Source: Sandaracinaceae bacterium (GTDB lineage: Bacteria > Myxococcota_A > Polyangia > Polyangiales > Sandaracinaceae). Taken from it: a stretch of DNA of 64,000 bases. Position 1 is the first letter of the stretch, and the number at the start of each line of letters is the position of its first letter. This document shows, piece after piece, positions 52,313 through 61,705 of this stretch. The position numbers and the translations under genes were made by a program. Below the pieces are notes generated by a model, which saw only the letters and a program-made list of their open reading frames with translations, searched no databases and was not told the origin of the DNA. The DNA lies in NCBI GenBank assembly GCA_040218145.1, contig JAVJQK010000085.1:55779-119778 (forward strand), in the 5' to 3' direction.

Positions 52313-53881
52313 ATTCGACTGGGGGTCGTTCGGGAGAGTCACGAGAGGGAGCGGCGCGTCGCGATCGCGCCGCCTTCCGTGAAGAAGCTGTTGGCGCTCG
52401 GGCTCGAGGTCGCCGTCGAACGCGGCGCGGGCGAGCCGAGCGGCTTCGCGGACGCCGACTACGAGGCGGAAGGCGCCGCGCTCGTGGACGGCGACGATGC
52501 GTGGGGGGCCGAGCTCGTCGTGAAGGTTCGCCCCCCGAGCCTCGAGGAGGCCGAGCGCCTGAAGGAGGGGGCGTCGCTCGTCGCGATGATCCATCCGTCG
52601 GACAACGAGGCGCTGCTGGCGCGCCTCGCCGAGAAGGGCTGCTCGGTGCTCGCGCTCGACAAGGTGCCGCGCATCACGCGCGCGCAGTCGATGGACATCC
52701 TCAGCTCGATGGCCAACCTCGCCGGCTATCGCGCGGTGGTCGAGGCGGCCACGGTCTATCAGGGCTTCTTCGCCCCGCAGGTCACCGCCGCGGGAACGCA
52801 GCCCCCCGCCCGCGTGCTGGTCATCGGCGCGGGCGTCGCCGGCCTCGCCGCCATCGCCGCCGCGCGCGGGCTCGGCGCCGAGGTGCGCGCGTTCGACACG
52901 CGCCTGGCCGCGCGTGAGCAGGTCGAGAGCCTCGGGGGCACGTTCCTCGAGCTCGACTTCGAGGAGAGCGGGGAGGGCGGCGGCGGCTACGCGAAGGTCA
53001 TGAGCCCGGAGTTCATCGAGGCCGAGATGGCGCTCTTCCGCGCGCAGGCGGCCGAGGTGGACATCATCATCACCACCGCGCTCATCCCGGGAAAGAAGGC
53101 GCCGCTCCTCGTCCCCGAGGACGTCGTCGAGGCGCTGAAGCCGGGCTCGGTGGTGGTCGATCTCGCGGCGGAGCGAGGCGGCAACTGCGCGCTGTCGAAG
53201 CCGGACGAGGTGGTCGACCACGGCGGGGTGAAGATCATCGGCTACACGGATCTCGTCAGCCGGATGGGCTCGAGCGCGAGCCGGTTCTTCGGGGCCAACG
53301 TCGCCAACCTGCTGAAGCTCCTCGTGAAGGACGGCGCGCTCGCGTTCGATCTCGACGACGAGGTGGTCCGCGCCGCGACTCTGGTGCACGAGGGCGAGGT
53401 CCTGCCCACGCCCGAGCCGCCCAAGCCCTCGCCTGCCGAGGGGCGCAAGTCGCACACCCATCACCGGCCCGACAACGCAGCGCAGGAGCGCATCATGAGC
53501 CCGACGCGCCGCGCGTGGGGCACGACGGTGGGGGGCATGCTGGTGGTGCTCTTGCTCTTCGTGCTCGGCCGCTTCGCGCCGAGTGACTTCCTGCAGCACC
53601 TGACCGTCTTCGTGCTCGCGTGCTTCGTGGGCTGGCAGGTGATCTGGAGCGTGACCCCGGCCCTGCACACGCCGCTCATGAGCGTCACGAACGCCATCAG
53701 CGGCATCATCATCGTGGGCGGCATGCTCCAGGTGGGGAGCGGAGAGCTGGACCTCGCCGCCATCCTCGGCGCGGTCGCGGTGCTGGTCGCGGCCGTCAAC
53801 ATCTCGGGCGGGTTCCTGGTCACCCAGCGCATGCTCGCGATGTTCCATCGGGACGAGCCCAGCGAGGAGAAGCGGTCATGA
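52313..53881 (+). CDS. pntA: NAD(P) transhydrogenase alpha subunit, single-chain type
   Basis: The 522-residue protein is PntA of the E. coli type, with domain I and the membrane part in one chain. It has [20 protein letters not shown], an NAD site [19 protein letters not shown] and [15 protein letters not shown]. About 400 residues in, a His-containing linker precedes four membrane helices ([59 protein letters not shown]). With PntB it couples hydride transfer between NADH and NADP+ to proton flow. I place the start at ATT 52313 (see the ribosome-site entry); ATG 52253 is the alternative. Its TGA overlaps the pntB ATG. Confidence 0.93.
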   Translation: MRLGVVRESHERERRVAIAPPSVKKLLALGLEVAVERGAGEPSGFADADYEAEGAALVDGDDAWGAELVVKVRPPSLEEAERLKEGASLVAMIHPSDNEALLARLAEKGCSVLALDKVPRITRAQSMDILSSMANLAGYRAVVEAATVYQGFFAPQVTAAGTQPPARVLVIGAGVAGLAAIAAARGLGAEVRAFDTRLAAREQVESLGGTFLELDFEESGEGGGGYAKVMSPEFIEAEMALFRAQAAEVDIIITTALIPGKKAPLLVPEDVVEALKPGSVVVDLAAERGGNCALSKPDEVVDHGGVKIIGYTDLVSRMGSSASRFFGANVANLLKLLVKDGALAFDLDDEVVRAATLVHEGEVLPTPEPPKPSPAEGRKSHTHHRPDNAAQERIMSPTRRAWGTTVGGMLVVLLLFVLGRFAPSDFLQHLTVFVLACFVGWQVIWSVTPALHTPLMSVTNAISGIIIVGGMLQVGSGELDLAAILGAVAVLVAAVNISGGFLVTQRMLAMFHRDEPSEEKRS

Positions 53882-55269
53882 GCGGCGCGCTCACCATCGC
53901 GTACCTGGTCGCGGGCGTGCTCTTCATCCGCAGCCTGGGCGGCCTCTCCAAGCAGGGCACGGCGCGTCAGGGGAACCTGTTCGGGTTCGTGGGCATGGCG
54001 CTCGCCATGGGGGCCACGCTGCTCCACCCGCGCGTCTCTCGCTTCGAGGTCATGCTCGCGTGCCTCGCGGTGGGCGGCCTCGTCGGCGCCGTGGTCGCGC
54101 GTCGCGTCGCGATGACCGCGATGCCTGAGCTGGTCGCGATCCTCCACAGCTTCGTCGGCCTCGCCGCGGTGCTCGTCGGCATCAGCAGCCACCTCGAGCC
54201 GGGCGAGACGCTCACGGGGGTCGCGCAGGCGATCCACCTGGTGGAGATCTGGATCGGGATCGCGGTGGGCGCGGTCACCTTCACCGGCTCGGTGGTCGCG
54301 TGGGCGAAGCTCCGCGGGACGCTGAGCGGCAGACCACTTCTGCTGCCCGGGCGGCACCTGCTCAACGCGCTGATCGCGATCGCGATCATCGGCATGGGCG
54401 TGCCCTTCGTGCAGGACGGGGGCGGGCCCGAGACGCTGACCTGGCTCTGGGTGATGACCGGGCTCGCCTCGCTCCTCGGGGTGCACCTCGTGATGGCGAT
54501 CGGCGGAGCCGACATGCCCGTGGTCGTGTCGCTGCTCAACAGCTACTCGGGCTGGGCGGCGGCCGCGGCGGGCTTCGTGCTCTCGAACGATCTCTTGATC
54601 GTCACGGGCGCGCTGGTGGGCTCGAGCGGCGCGATCCTCTCGATCATCATGTGCCGCGCGATGAACCGCTCGATCCTCAACGTCGTGTTCGGCGGCTTCG
54701 GCACGGCCGACGTCCTGACGCCGGCCACGGACGCGGCGGACCAGGGCGAGATCCAGGAGATCGACTCCGACGGCGTCGCGGACTGGCTGAAGGCGGCGAG
54801 GCGTGTGGTCATCGTGCCCGGCTACGGCATGGCGGTCGCGCGGGCGCAGAACGCCGTCTACGAGCTGACCAAGACGCTCCGACGCGACGGCGTCGACGTG
54901 CGCTTCGCCATCCACCCGGTGGCGGGCCGGCTCCCCGGCCACATGAACGTGCTCCTCGCCGAGGCGGGCGTCCCCTACGACATCGTGCTCGAGATGGAGG
55001 ACATCAACGAGGACTTCGAGGAGACGGACGTCGTGCTGGTCATCGGCGCGAACGACATCGTCAACCCCGGCGCGCTCGACGATCCGGCGAGCCCCATCTA
55101 CGGGATGCCGGTGCTCGAGGCGTGGAACGCGTCGCGCGTGGTGGTCCTCAAGCGCGGCATGAGCGCGGGCTACGCGGGGGTGCAGAACCCGCTCTTCTTC
55201 CACGACAACACCTACATGCTCTTCGGCGACGCGCAGAAGTCCATGTCGGCGCTGTGTGCGTCGGTCTGA
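53878..55269 (+). CDS. pntB: NAD(P) transhydrogenase beta subunit
   Basis: The 463-residue PntB has about nine membrane helices in the first 270 residues ([38 protein letters not shown]). The cytoplasmic NADP(H)-binding domain III follows: [68 protein letters not shown]. These are diagnostic. The start overlaps the stop of pntA (ATGA), as expected for a fixed-ratio complex in the inner membrane. It converges on the MFS gene, 11 bases away. Confidence 0.96.
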   Translation: MSGALTIAYLVAGVLFIRSLGGLSKQGTARQGNLFGFVGMALAMGATLLHPRVSRFEVMLACLAVGGLVGAVVARRVAMTAMPELVAILHSFVGLAAVLVGISSHLEPGETLTGVAQAIHLVEIWIGIAVGAVTFTGSVVAWAKLRGTLSGRPLLLPGRHLLNALIAIAIIGMGVPFVQDGGGPETLTWLWVMTGLASLLGVHLVMAIGGADMPVVVSLLNSYSGWAAAAAGFVLSNDLLIVTGALVGSSGAILSIIMCRAMNRSILNVVFGGFGTADVLTPATDAADQGEIQEIDSDGVADWLKAARRVVIVPGYGMAVARAQNAVYELTKTLRRDGVDVRFAIHPVAGRLPGHMNVLLAEAGVPYDIVLEMEDINEDFEETDVVLVIGANDIVNPGALDDPASPIYGMPVLEAWNASRVVVLKRGMSAGYAGVQNPLFFHDNTYMLFGDAQKSMSALCASV

Positions 55270-55280
55270 GCGCATCAGCA

Positions 55281-56516
55281 TCAGCTGGCCCTATGGTCGG
55301 CGGGCCGGTCGGAGGGCGCGTCGAGGCGGTCCACGCCCCGGAGGCGCGGGAAGAGGCGCGTCCAGGTCGCCACGATCAGCAGCGTGCCCATGCCGCCGAG
55401 CACGACCGCGCGCACCGTGCCGAGCCAGTGCGCGGTCACGCCGGACTCGAACTCGCCGAGCTCGTTCGAGGCGCCGATGAAGATCATGCTCACGCTGCCC
55501 ACCCGGCCGCGCATCTCGTCCGGGGTCCAGAGCTGCACGAGGGACTGTCGGATCACGACGCTGACCATGTCGGCCGCGCCCAGGAGCGCGAGCGCGGCGA
55601 GGCTGAGCGGGAAGCTCTCGCTGAGGCCGAAGACGATCGTCGCGACCCCGAAGACCGCGACGCCGCCGAACATCCACGCGCCCGCGCGCCGCTCGATGGG
55701 GCGATAGGCGAGCACGATCGCGACGAGCGCGGCGCCGACGGCGGGGGCCGCGCGGAGCCAGCCGAAGCCCGTGGCGCCGACCTCGAGGATGTCGCGCGCG
55801 AAGATCGGCATCAGCGCCACCGCCCCTCCGAGCAGCACCGCGAAGAGGTCGAGGCTGATCGCGCCGAGCAGGATCTTCGCCCGCCACACGTAGCGCACGC
55901 CGCTGAAGAGGAGCGCGAGGCCTCGCTCCTTCGGCGCGACGCGCTCGGGGATGGTGAAGCGGAGGAGCAAGATGAAGCCGGCCGCGAGCGCCTCGAGGAC
56001 GGCGGCGGTGACGTACGCCGTGGCCGGGCCCTGGAGCGCGATGAGGAGCCCGCCGAGCATCGGCCCGCCGATGGTCGCGAGCTGGAACGTGGTGGAGCTC
56101 ATCGCGATCGCCCGGGGCAGCCGAGCGTCGCCGACGAGCCAGGGCAGGAGCGCCCAGCCGGCCGGCGCCGCGAACGCGCGGGTCGCGCCGAGCAGCACCA
56201 GGACCGAGAAGATGGGCGCGAGGCCCCACTCCGGATGCAGCGAGAAGTACGCGAGCGTCAGGGAGCCCACCGCGTACACGCCGCGGCAGACGGTCAAGAT
56301 CAGCCGTCGGTCGAAGCGGTCCGCGAGGTTGCCGGCCCACAACGAGAGCAGCGCGAGCGGGAGGAACTGAGCGAGCCCGACCCACGCGAGATCCAGCTCC
56401 TCTCCCGTGCGCGCGTACACCTCCCACGCGATGGCGACGCTCTGCACCTGGATGCCGACCGTGCCCGCGAGTCGTGCGCTCAGGTAGAGGCTCAGGTTTC
56501 GGGTGTCGGTGCGCAT
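55281..56516 (-). CDS. MFS exporter, EntS-like
   Basis: The 411-residue protein has about 12 membrane helices and matches the MFS_3/EntS-like branch. It starts LYLSARLAGTVGIQVQSVAIAWEVY, has the motif A-like GNLADRFDRRLI, RAFAAPAGWALLPWLV, LATIGGPMLGGLLIAL, and a C-terminal LVQLWTPDEMRGRVGSVSMIFIGASNELGEFESG. Members export siderophores or drugs. The Fur-box-like site 3 kb away makes a siderophore role tempting, but no siderophore synthesis genes are in the window. ATG 56516 fits the first helix. The divergent amidohydrolase gene starts 34 bases away. Confidence 0.87.
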   Translation of the reverse strand: MRTDTRNLSLYLSARLAGTVGIQVQSVAIAWEVYARTGEELDLAWVGLAQFLPLALLSLWAGNLADRFDRRLILTVCRGVYAVGSLTLAYFSLHPEWGLAPIFSVLVLLGATRAFAAPAGWALLPWLVGDARLPRAIAMSSTTFQLATIGGPMLGGLLIALQGPATAYVTAAVLEALAAGFILLLRFTIPERVAPKERGLALLFSGVRYVWRAKILLGAISLDLFAVLLGGAVALMPIFARDILEVGATGFGWLRAAPAVGAALVAIVLAYRPIERRAGAWMFGGVAVFGVATIVFGLSESFPLSLAALALLGAADMVSVVIRQSLVQLWTPDEMRGRVGSVSMIFIGASNELGEFESGVTAHWLGTVRAVVLGGMGTLLIVATWTRLFPRLRGVDRLDAPSDRPADHRAS

Positions 56517-56550
56517 CGAACGGTTCGCGTGTCCCAGTCGTAGTCCTCGG

Positions 56551-57618
56551 GTGCGCGCGACGCTCGTGAGCTTGATGCTGCTGTCCTGCACCGCCAGAGG
56601 GGAGCCGTTCTCGGCCCGCGCGGAGGTGGGGCGGGCGCGCGACGCGGCCGCGACCGAGGGCTGCTTCACGCTCGAGAACGCGCGCGCGCCGGGCGGAGCG
56701 CCGACGACGCTCGTGGTCCGTGATGGGCGCGTCGCGGAGGGTGACTGCGCGCGGCGCGTCGACGCGCAGGGGGCGTTCGTCACGCCCGCGTTCGTCGACA
56801 GCCACGTGCACCTCGCCTACCACCCGGTGCACGCCGCGCTCGCCGCGGGCGGCGTCGCGGCGGCGGTGGATCTCGCGGCCCCGCTCGCGAGCCTCGACGC
56901 GCCGTCCGGGCCCCTGCGTGTCCTGAGCGCGGGCCCGATGATCACCGCGCCGGGTGGCTACCCGACGCAGTCGTGGGGCTACGACGGCTACGGCCTCGAG
57001 TGCGAAGGGAGCGAGTGCGTGGCCGCGGTGGATCGTCTGGCCGCGCGCGGCGTGCGGGTCATCAAGGTGCCTTTGACGGGGGAACGGCAGCTCGACGACG
57101 CGACCCTGGCGGGGGTCGTCGAGCGCGCGCACGGACACGGGCTGAAGGTGGCGGTGCACGCGTTGACGGAGGACGCCGCGCGCCGGGCCGCGCTCGCGGG
57201 CGCGGACGTGCTCGCCCACACGCCCACCGAGCCCTTGTCGGACGAGACGCTGGCGCGCTGGGCGGAGCGCGCGGTGATCAGCACCCTGGGCGCCTTCGGC
57301 GGCGCGTCGCGGGAGAACCTCGCGCGCCTGCACGCGGCCGGCGCGACGGTGCTCTACGGCACGGACCTCGGCAACACGCGCGACGCGCGGATCGACCCGC
57401 GCGAGATCGCGGCGCTGCGGGAGGTCGGGCTCGATGGCGCGGCCATCCTCGCGGCCGGCACCCGCGCGCCGGCCGCGTTCTGGGGCATGGACGACCTCGG
57501 CGCGCTCGAGCCGGGGCGAGCGGCGAGCTTCCTCCTCCTCGACGCCGATCCGCTCCTCGCGCCCGAGACGCTCTCGACGCCTCGCGCGGTCTACCTCGAC
57601 GGCGCGCTCATTCGCTGA
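56551..57618 (+). CDS. Amidohydrolase-superfamily lipoprotein
   Basis: A 355-residue protein starting at GTG 56551 with a short lipoprotein signal (VSLMLLSC). The body is an amidohydrolase: FVTPAFVDSHVHLAYHP (HxH metal motif), VRVIKVPLTGERQLDD with the Lys bridge region, LKVAVHALTEDAARRAAL, VLAHTPTEPL, VLYGTDLGNTRDARIDP (catalytic Asp) and a C-terminal GRAASFLLLDADPLL. It is shorter than most and lies outside the cytoplasm, which is uncommon for the family. The substrate is unknown. It starts close to the divergent MFS gene. Confidence 0.83.
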   Translation: MRATLVSLMLLSCTARGEPFSARAEVGRARDAAATEGCFTLENARAPGGAPTTLVVRDGRVAEGDCARRVDAQGAFVTPAFVDSHVHLAYHPVHAALAAGGVAAAVDLAAPLASLDAPSGPLRVLSAGPMITAPGGYPTQSWGYDGYGLECEGSECVAAVDRLAARGVRVIKVPLTGERQLDDATLAGVVERAHGHGLKVAVHALTEDAARRAALAGADVLAHTPTEPLSDETLARWAERAVISTLGAFGGASRENLARLHAAGATVLYGTDLGNTRDARIDPREIAALREVGLDGAAILAAGTRAPAAFWGMDDLGALEPGRAASFLLLDADPLLAPETLSTPRAVYLDGALIR

Positions 57619-58120
57619 GCGGGGCGCGCACGAAGCGGTGGCGCTCCGGCCCCCCGAGCGGCTGGTGGAGCCCGTCGTCCTTCATCCCGGCGCGGAGCGC
57701 GACGTGCTTCGACGCCTCGTTCGCGGGGGACGTCAGCGCCACGAAGGCCTTGTCCGGCACGGCCGCCATCAGCGCGCTCAGCGCCTCGGTCGCCAGTCCC
57801 TCGCCCCAGCGCCTGGGGACGACGGCGTAGAAGACCTCGAGCGCCTCGCCGAAGGGGATGGGGTGGAGCGCGACGGTGCCGAGGAAGGCGTCGGAGGCCA
57901 GGTCCGCGACAGTCAGACCCCACACGGGCTCCTCGGTCTCGTACGACTTCACGATGGTGTCGAACACCTCGCGCGCGCCGTCGGGGGTCCGCTGCCACTC
58001 GGGCACGCTGAGGTGCTCGTGAAAGCGCGCGTCGCAGACCAGCTTCACGAACGCGTCTCGGTCTTCGGGCTGATGGCGCCGCAGCTTCAGGCGCTCGGTC
58101 TCGATCGGTAGCTCGAGCAT
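57608..58120 (-). CDS. GNAT-family N-acetyltransferase (RimJ/RimL-like)
   Basis: The 170-residue protein has the GNAT_3 layout of RimJ/RimL: ELPIETERLKLRRHQPEDRD at the N-terminus, LGTVALHPIPFGEALEVFYA, then the acetyl-CoA loop region VVPRRWGEGLATEALSALM and a C-terminal FVALTSPANEASKHVALRAGM. It transfers an acetyl group to an amine of an unknown acceptor. It starts at ATG 58120, 47 bases after the upstream gene on the same strand. The 3' end overlaps the amidohydrolase gene by 11 bases. Confidence 0.88.
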   Translation of the reverse strand: MLELPIETERLKLRRHQPEDRDAFVKLVCDARFHEHLSVPEWQRTPDGAREVFDTIVKSYETEEPVWGLTVADLASDAFLGTVALHPIPFGEALEVFYAVVPRRWGEGLATEALSALMAAVPDKAFVALTSPANEASKHVALRAGMKDDGLHQPLGGPERHRFVRAPLSE

Positions 58121-58167
58121 GCCTCGCCACCATGAGGGGCGAGCGCCCCTCGGGGCAAGCGCAACCG

Positions 58168-59061
58168 TCACCCGCGTCGCAGCGGGATCACCTTCGCGCT
58201 CCGCGGCGGCGGATCGACGGGAGGCAGCGCGAGCACGAGGGTCTCGATGTGCGGCAGCGCGCGCACGGCCGGGCCCTCCGCGTGGAGCTCCGAGTAGGCG
58301 CCGTCGTAGACGAGCGCGAGCAGGTAGATCTGCGCGAAGCCGCGCGCGAACACACCCCAGTCGCCGGCGTGCTCGGCCACCCGATCGGGCGCCTGACCGC
58401 CGCGGCACTGCGCGCGGGCCGCGCCCACCGCGGTGGCGATCTGCAGGGCCTCCTGCCACTCCGCGCGGCCCCAGCTGGGCGCGACCCCGGCCAGACGGTT
58501 GAAGCGGTGGCCCCAGCGCTGCGCCACCGTCTCGTCCACGCCCGCCTCGCGCAGGGTGTCCTCGGAGGGCACGCGACCCTCGGCGAGCCAGCGGGCGGGA
58601 TCGAGGCCCTTGGCCGCGACGTCCTTGGCGAGCAGGCGGGCGCGCTCCATCGCGTCGAGATCCCACGCCGTCGCGCGGGGGGCCGAGCAGCCCCACAGCA
58701 CCGGCGAGCGCTCGTCGAAGACCAGCGCCGCGCGCGCGCCCGTCCGCTCCGCCAGCGCGTCGAGCTGCTCGTCCAGCTCGCGCTGTTTGGCCGCCGCGAG
58801 GCCGACGCGCGGGATCTCGATGCGCCCCGCCACCTCCTCGAACGGCGCGACGAGCGCGTCGAGCTTCTCCGCCATGTCGCGCGTGGGCGCCTCGTCGAAG
58901 CGGGCCACCACCCGCCAGCCGGGCACCAGCTCGGTGAAGAGGGTGTGCGGGTCGTCGGGTGCGCGGCCCCCGAGCTCGGCCCGTACGTCCACGGCACCGA
59001 GCTCGCGCCGGACCAGATCCAGGAGGCGGAGCAGCTCTTCCACGGGCGCGGAGACTAGCAC
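58168..59061 (-). CDS. Soluble protein of unknown function, possibly roadblock/longin-like
   Basis: The 297-residue protein starts at GTG 59061. An N-terminal helix pair (VEELLRLLDLVRRELGAVDV) is followed by GARAALVFDERSPVLWGCS, a helix-rich middle (DAMERARLLAKDVAAKGLD), and a late strand-helix part YLLALVYDGAYSELHAEGP and IETLVLALPPVD. The strand pattern is faintly like roadblock/LC7 proteins such as MglB, with an insert, but this is a weak guess. No signal peptide. It is upstream of the GNAT gene on the same strand. Confidence 0.6.
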   Translation of the reverse strand: MLVSAPVEELLRLLDLVRRELGAVDVRAELGGRAPDDPHTLFTELVPGWRVVARFDEAPTRDMAEKLDALVAPFEEVAGRIEIPRVGLAAAKQRELDEQLDALAERTGARAALVFDERSPVLWGCSAPRATAWDLDAMERARLLAKDVAAKGLDPARWLAEGRVPSEDTLREAGVDETVAQRWGHRFNRLAGVAPSWGRAEWQEALQIATAVGAARAQCRGGQAPDRVAEHAGDWGVFARGFAQIYLLALVYDGAYSELHAEGPAVRALPHIETLVLALPPVDPPPRSAKVIPLRRG

Positions 59062-59103
59062 CGACCCGCGCAGATCCGAATGGGGGCGGGGACGACGGAA
59101 CGA

Positions 59104-59135
59104 GACGAGCCCGACGTCGAGACGCCGGGCTCGTC
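59104..59135 (-). terminator. Strong hairpin downstream of the Cys-repeat lipoprotein gene
   Basis: GACGAGCCCG (59104-59113) and CGGGCTCGTC (59126-59135) form a perfect 10-bp stem with a 12-base loop, 20 bases beyond the stop of the minus-strand gene at 59155. The T-run on the minus strand is poor, so it may need Rho or may only protect the 3' end. Confidence 0.6.
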
Positions 59136-59154
59136 AGAGGGTCGTCGCCGTGGA

Positions 59155-61671
59155 CTACGGTCCGGGCGGCGGGTGGATGTAGCGCAAGAGCAAGCCGTCC
59201 GTGAGGTTGGCCGCGTTGCAGGAGTAGAGCAGGCCCGTCGAGGGGCCCGGTGTGGTCGAGCCGTGGTTGATGCTCGACGTCGCGCTCGCGCCACCGTTGT
59301 AGGTCACGTCACCGAAGTCGGTGTCGTAGTAGCAGACCTCGATGTTGTTGCTGCCCTCGTTGAGCACGACAGAGAACACGCCGTTGCTCGGGGACGAGAA
59401 GTAGCGCGCGATGTCGTAGCGGACCACGAGCTGACGGTTGGGGGCCGTGCCGACCAGCTGGTAGAGCACGTCGCGCGCGCCGGAGGGCCGGAGGTCGTCC
59501 CACATGATGGAGACGAACTCCTGCGCGGAGAAGCCGCTCGTGTAGGGCATCGTGCAGGTGTTGCTGAGCGAGCTCCACGAGCGGTCGAAGGCGACGCCGC
59601 CGTTCGAGTTCACCCACACGTTCGTGTAGTTGGCGCCGTAGAAGTCGAAGTTGAACCCGATCGGGATCATCGACGACGAGTCATCGGTCAGCGAGATGGG
59701 AGTGCCCGTCGCCGTGATGTCCGGGCAAGGCAGCGACGCCGGCGGCAGGGTGATCGAGCACCCGAAGTAGCCGTAGGCGTCGGTCGAGGTGCCCGGGAAG
59801 GGGATGCAGCCCGTGGTGCCGCAGACGCCCATCGTGCACGCCATGGAGGTGCAGTCCGAGGGCCCGTCGCAGAGCTGGAAGTCGGGGCAGCGCGGGCAGG
59901 CGGTGGGGCCACCGCAGTCCACGCCGGTCTCGTCTCCGTTGCTCACTCCGTCGGTGCAGGTAGGCGCCTGACAGACGCCGCCCGAGCAGACGCCCGACGC
60001 GCAGTCGCGGCCGAGCATGCACATCTGACCGGTCGCGCAGCCCGCGCAGGCGCCGCCGCCGCAGTCGAGGTCGGTCTCGCGACCGTTGAGGGTCCCGTCG
60101 CCGCAGCCGGGCGCGTTGCAGGTGCCGCCCATGCAGATGCTGGAGTCGCAGTCGCCGGGGACCGCGCACATCTGGCCGGTGGTGCAGGTGGGGCAGATCG
60201 GGCCGCCGCAGTCGACGTCCGTCTCCATGTTGTTCGCGACCATGTCGCGGCAGCGCCCGTCGACCTCGCGGATGTTCACCACGAGGGGGTCGATGAGGGT
60301 CGGCGTGCCGGTGTCCACGTCGACGAAGTACAGGGTGTACGTCGTCCCCATGGTGACGGGGAAGCTGCCCGTGAGGTTCGCCGAGCTGAACTCGCTCTCG
60401 CAGTGGAGCTCGGGGCTCGGCATGCCGCAGGCCGCGTCGCTGACGACGATGGCCATCTCTTCGTTGGCCGGCTTCTCGATGTCGTACTCGACGACGCCGT
60501 CGAGGCTGGCCGTGAAGGTCATCACCAGGTCCGGTCCGTCGACCGTCCCGAAGCTGACGCAGCTCGGCAGCGTGCCCACGAAGTAGTCGTTGGTGAAGGC
60601 CGTCCAGTTGACCACGTTGCGGCCGTCGGCGAGCACGAAGGCATCGCTGCAGGTGTCCGCGAGGCCGCGGCAGATGCCGCCGTCGCAGTCACTCGAGGCG
60701 CAGTCGGCGTCCGTGCCGCAGGCGAGCCCGTTGCGACAGGTGTCGCAGAGCGAGCCACCGCAGTCGACGTCGGTCTCGTCCTGGTTGAGGGTCCCGTCCG
60801 AGCACGACACGCAGAAGCTCGCCTCGCAGACGTTGCTGTTGCAGTCGGCGTCGACGAGGCAGCCCTGACCGTCGGGGCACGCGTCGCAGGTGGTGCCACC
60901 GCAGTCGACGCCGGTCTCGTCGCCGTTCTGCACGCGGTCCGTGCACGAGATGCAGCCGCCGTCGAGGCACCGCATGTTCTCGCAGTCCGCGTCGATGTTG
61001 CAGGCGAGGCCGTCCCGGCAGCCAGGGCAGATGGCGCCGCCGCAGTCGACCGAGGTCTCGTCCTGGTTCTGGCGGCTGTCGTTGCAGGCCGGCGTGGTGC
61101 ACATGCCGGCGGCGCAGATGCCGCTCTCGCAGTCGTCGCGCGTCAGGCAGGCGAGGCCGCCGCCGCAGGGAGGGCACGTCGCCCCGCCGCAGTCGATGTC
61201 GGTCTCGTCCGAGTTCTGACGCATGTCTTCACAGCTCGACGCGGCGCACTCGCCGCCGCGGCAGCGCCCCGAGAGGCACTCCTCGTTGGCGGTGCAGCTC
61301 TCGCCGCCCGGGCAGAGCATGCAGTCACCGCCGCAGTCCGTGCCCGTCTCGTCGCCGTTCCGGACCTCGTCGCTGCAGCTCGGGACGAGGCAGAAGCCCC
61401 GCCCGCAGACGCCGCTGTCGCAGTCCTCGTTGCCGGTGCACGGGCTGCCTGCCTCGCACGCGGGGCAGGAGCCACCGCAGTCGACGCCGGCCTCGTCGCC
61501 GTCGCGCATGCCGTTGTCGCACATGGGCTCGGGCGGCCCCGCGTCGGTGGGCAAGACGCCGGTGTCCATCCGCGCCCCGCTGTCGGGCGGGGGCGGGATG
61601 GTGCCGTCGTCACATCCCGCCACGAGGGCGAGCGCGAAGGAGAAAGCGAAGAGGGAGCTGAGATACTTCAT
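59155..61671 (-). CDS. Large Cys-rich repeat lipoprotein, nine DCGG repeats
   Basis: The 838-residue protein has a lipoprotein signal ending LALVAGC. Nine copies of a Cys-rich repeat of about 40 residues follow, each with N-x-D-E-T-D/G-x-DCGG followed by C-x-x-C. Six lie at about residues 52-345. After a beta-sandwich-like insert (NVVNWTAFTNDYFVGTLPSC, IEKPANEEMAIVVSD) three more follow at about 485-610. The C-terminus (about 650-838, FDFYGANYTNVWVNSNGG, IEVCYYDTDFGDV) resembles a nidogen-like or lectin-like surface domain. Such repeats are characteristic of myxobacterial surface proteins; function is unknown, perhaps adhesion. Confidence 0.87.
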   Translation of the reverse strand: MKYLSSLFAFSFALALVAGCDDGTIPPPPDSGARMDTGVLPTDAGPPEPMCDNGMRDGDEAGVDCGGSCPACEAGSPCTGNEDCDSGVCGRGFCLVPSCSDEVRNGDETGTDCGGDCMLCPGGESCTANEECLSGRCRGGECAASSCEDMRQNSDETDIDCGGATCPPCGGGLACLTRDDCESGICAAGMCTTPACNDSRQNQDETSVDCGGAICPGCRDGLACNIDADCENMRCLDGGCISCTDRVQNGDETGVDCGGTTCDACPDGQGCLVDADCNSNVCEASFCVSCSDGTLNQDETDVDCGGSLCDTCRNGLACGTDADCASSDCDGGICRGLADTCSDAFVLADGRNVVNWTAFTNDYFVGTLPSCVSFGTVDGPDLVMTFTASLDGVVEYDIEKPANEEMAIVVSDAACGMPSPELHCESEFSSANLTGSFPVTMGTTYTLYFVDVDTGTPTLIDPLVVNIREVDGRCRDMVANNMETDVDCGGPICPTCTTGQMCAVPGDCDSSICMGGTCNAPGCGDGTLNGRETDLDCGGGACAGCATGQMCMLGRDCASGVCSGGVCQAPTCTDGVSNGDETGVDCGGPTACPRCPDFQLCDGPSDCTSMACTMGVCGTTGCIPFPGTSTDAYGYFGCSITLPPASLPCPDITATGTPISLTDDSSSMIPIGFNFDFYGANYTNVWVNSNGGVAFDRSWSSLSNTCTMPYTSGFSAQEFVSIMWDDLRPSGARDVLYQLVGTAPNRQLVVRYDIARYFSSPSNGVFSVVLNEGSNNIEVCYYDTDFGDVTYNGGASATSSINHGSTTPGPSTGLLYSCNAANLTDGLLLRYIHPPPGP

Positions 61672-61705
61672 GAAGTCCGTCGTTCCGAAAGGGGGCAGCG
61701 CGAGG

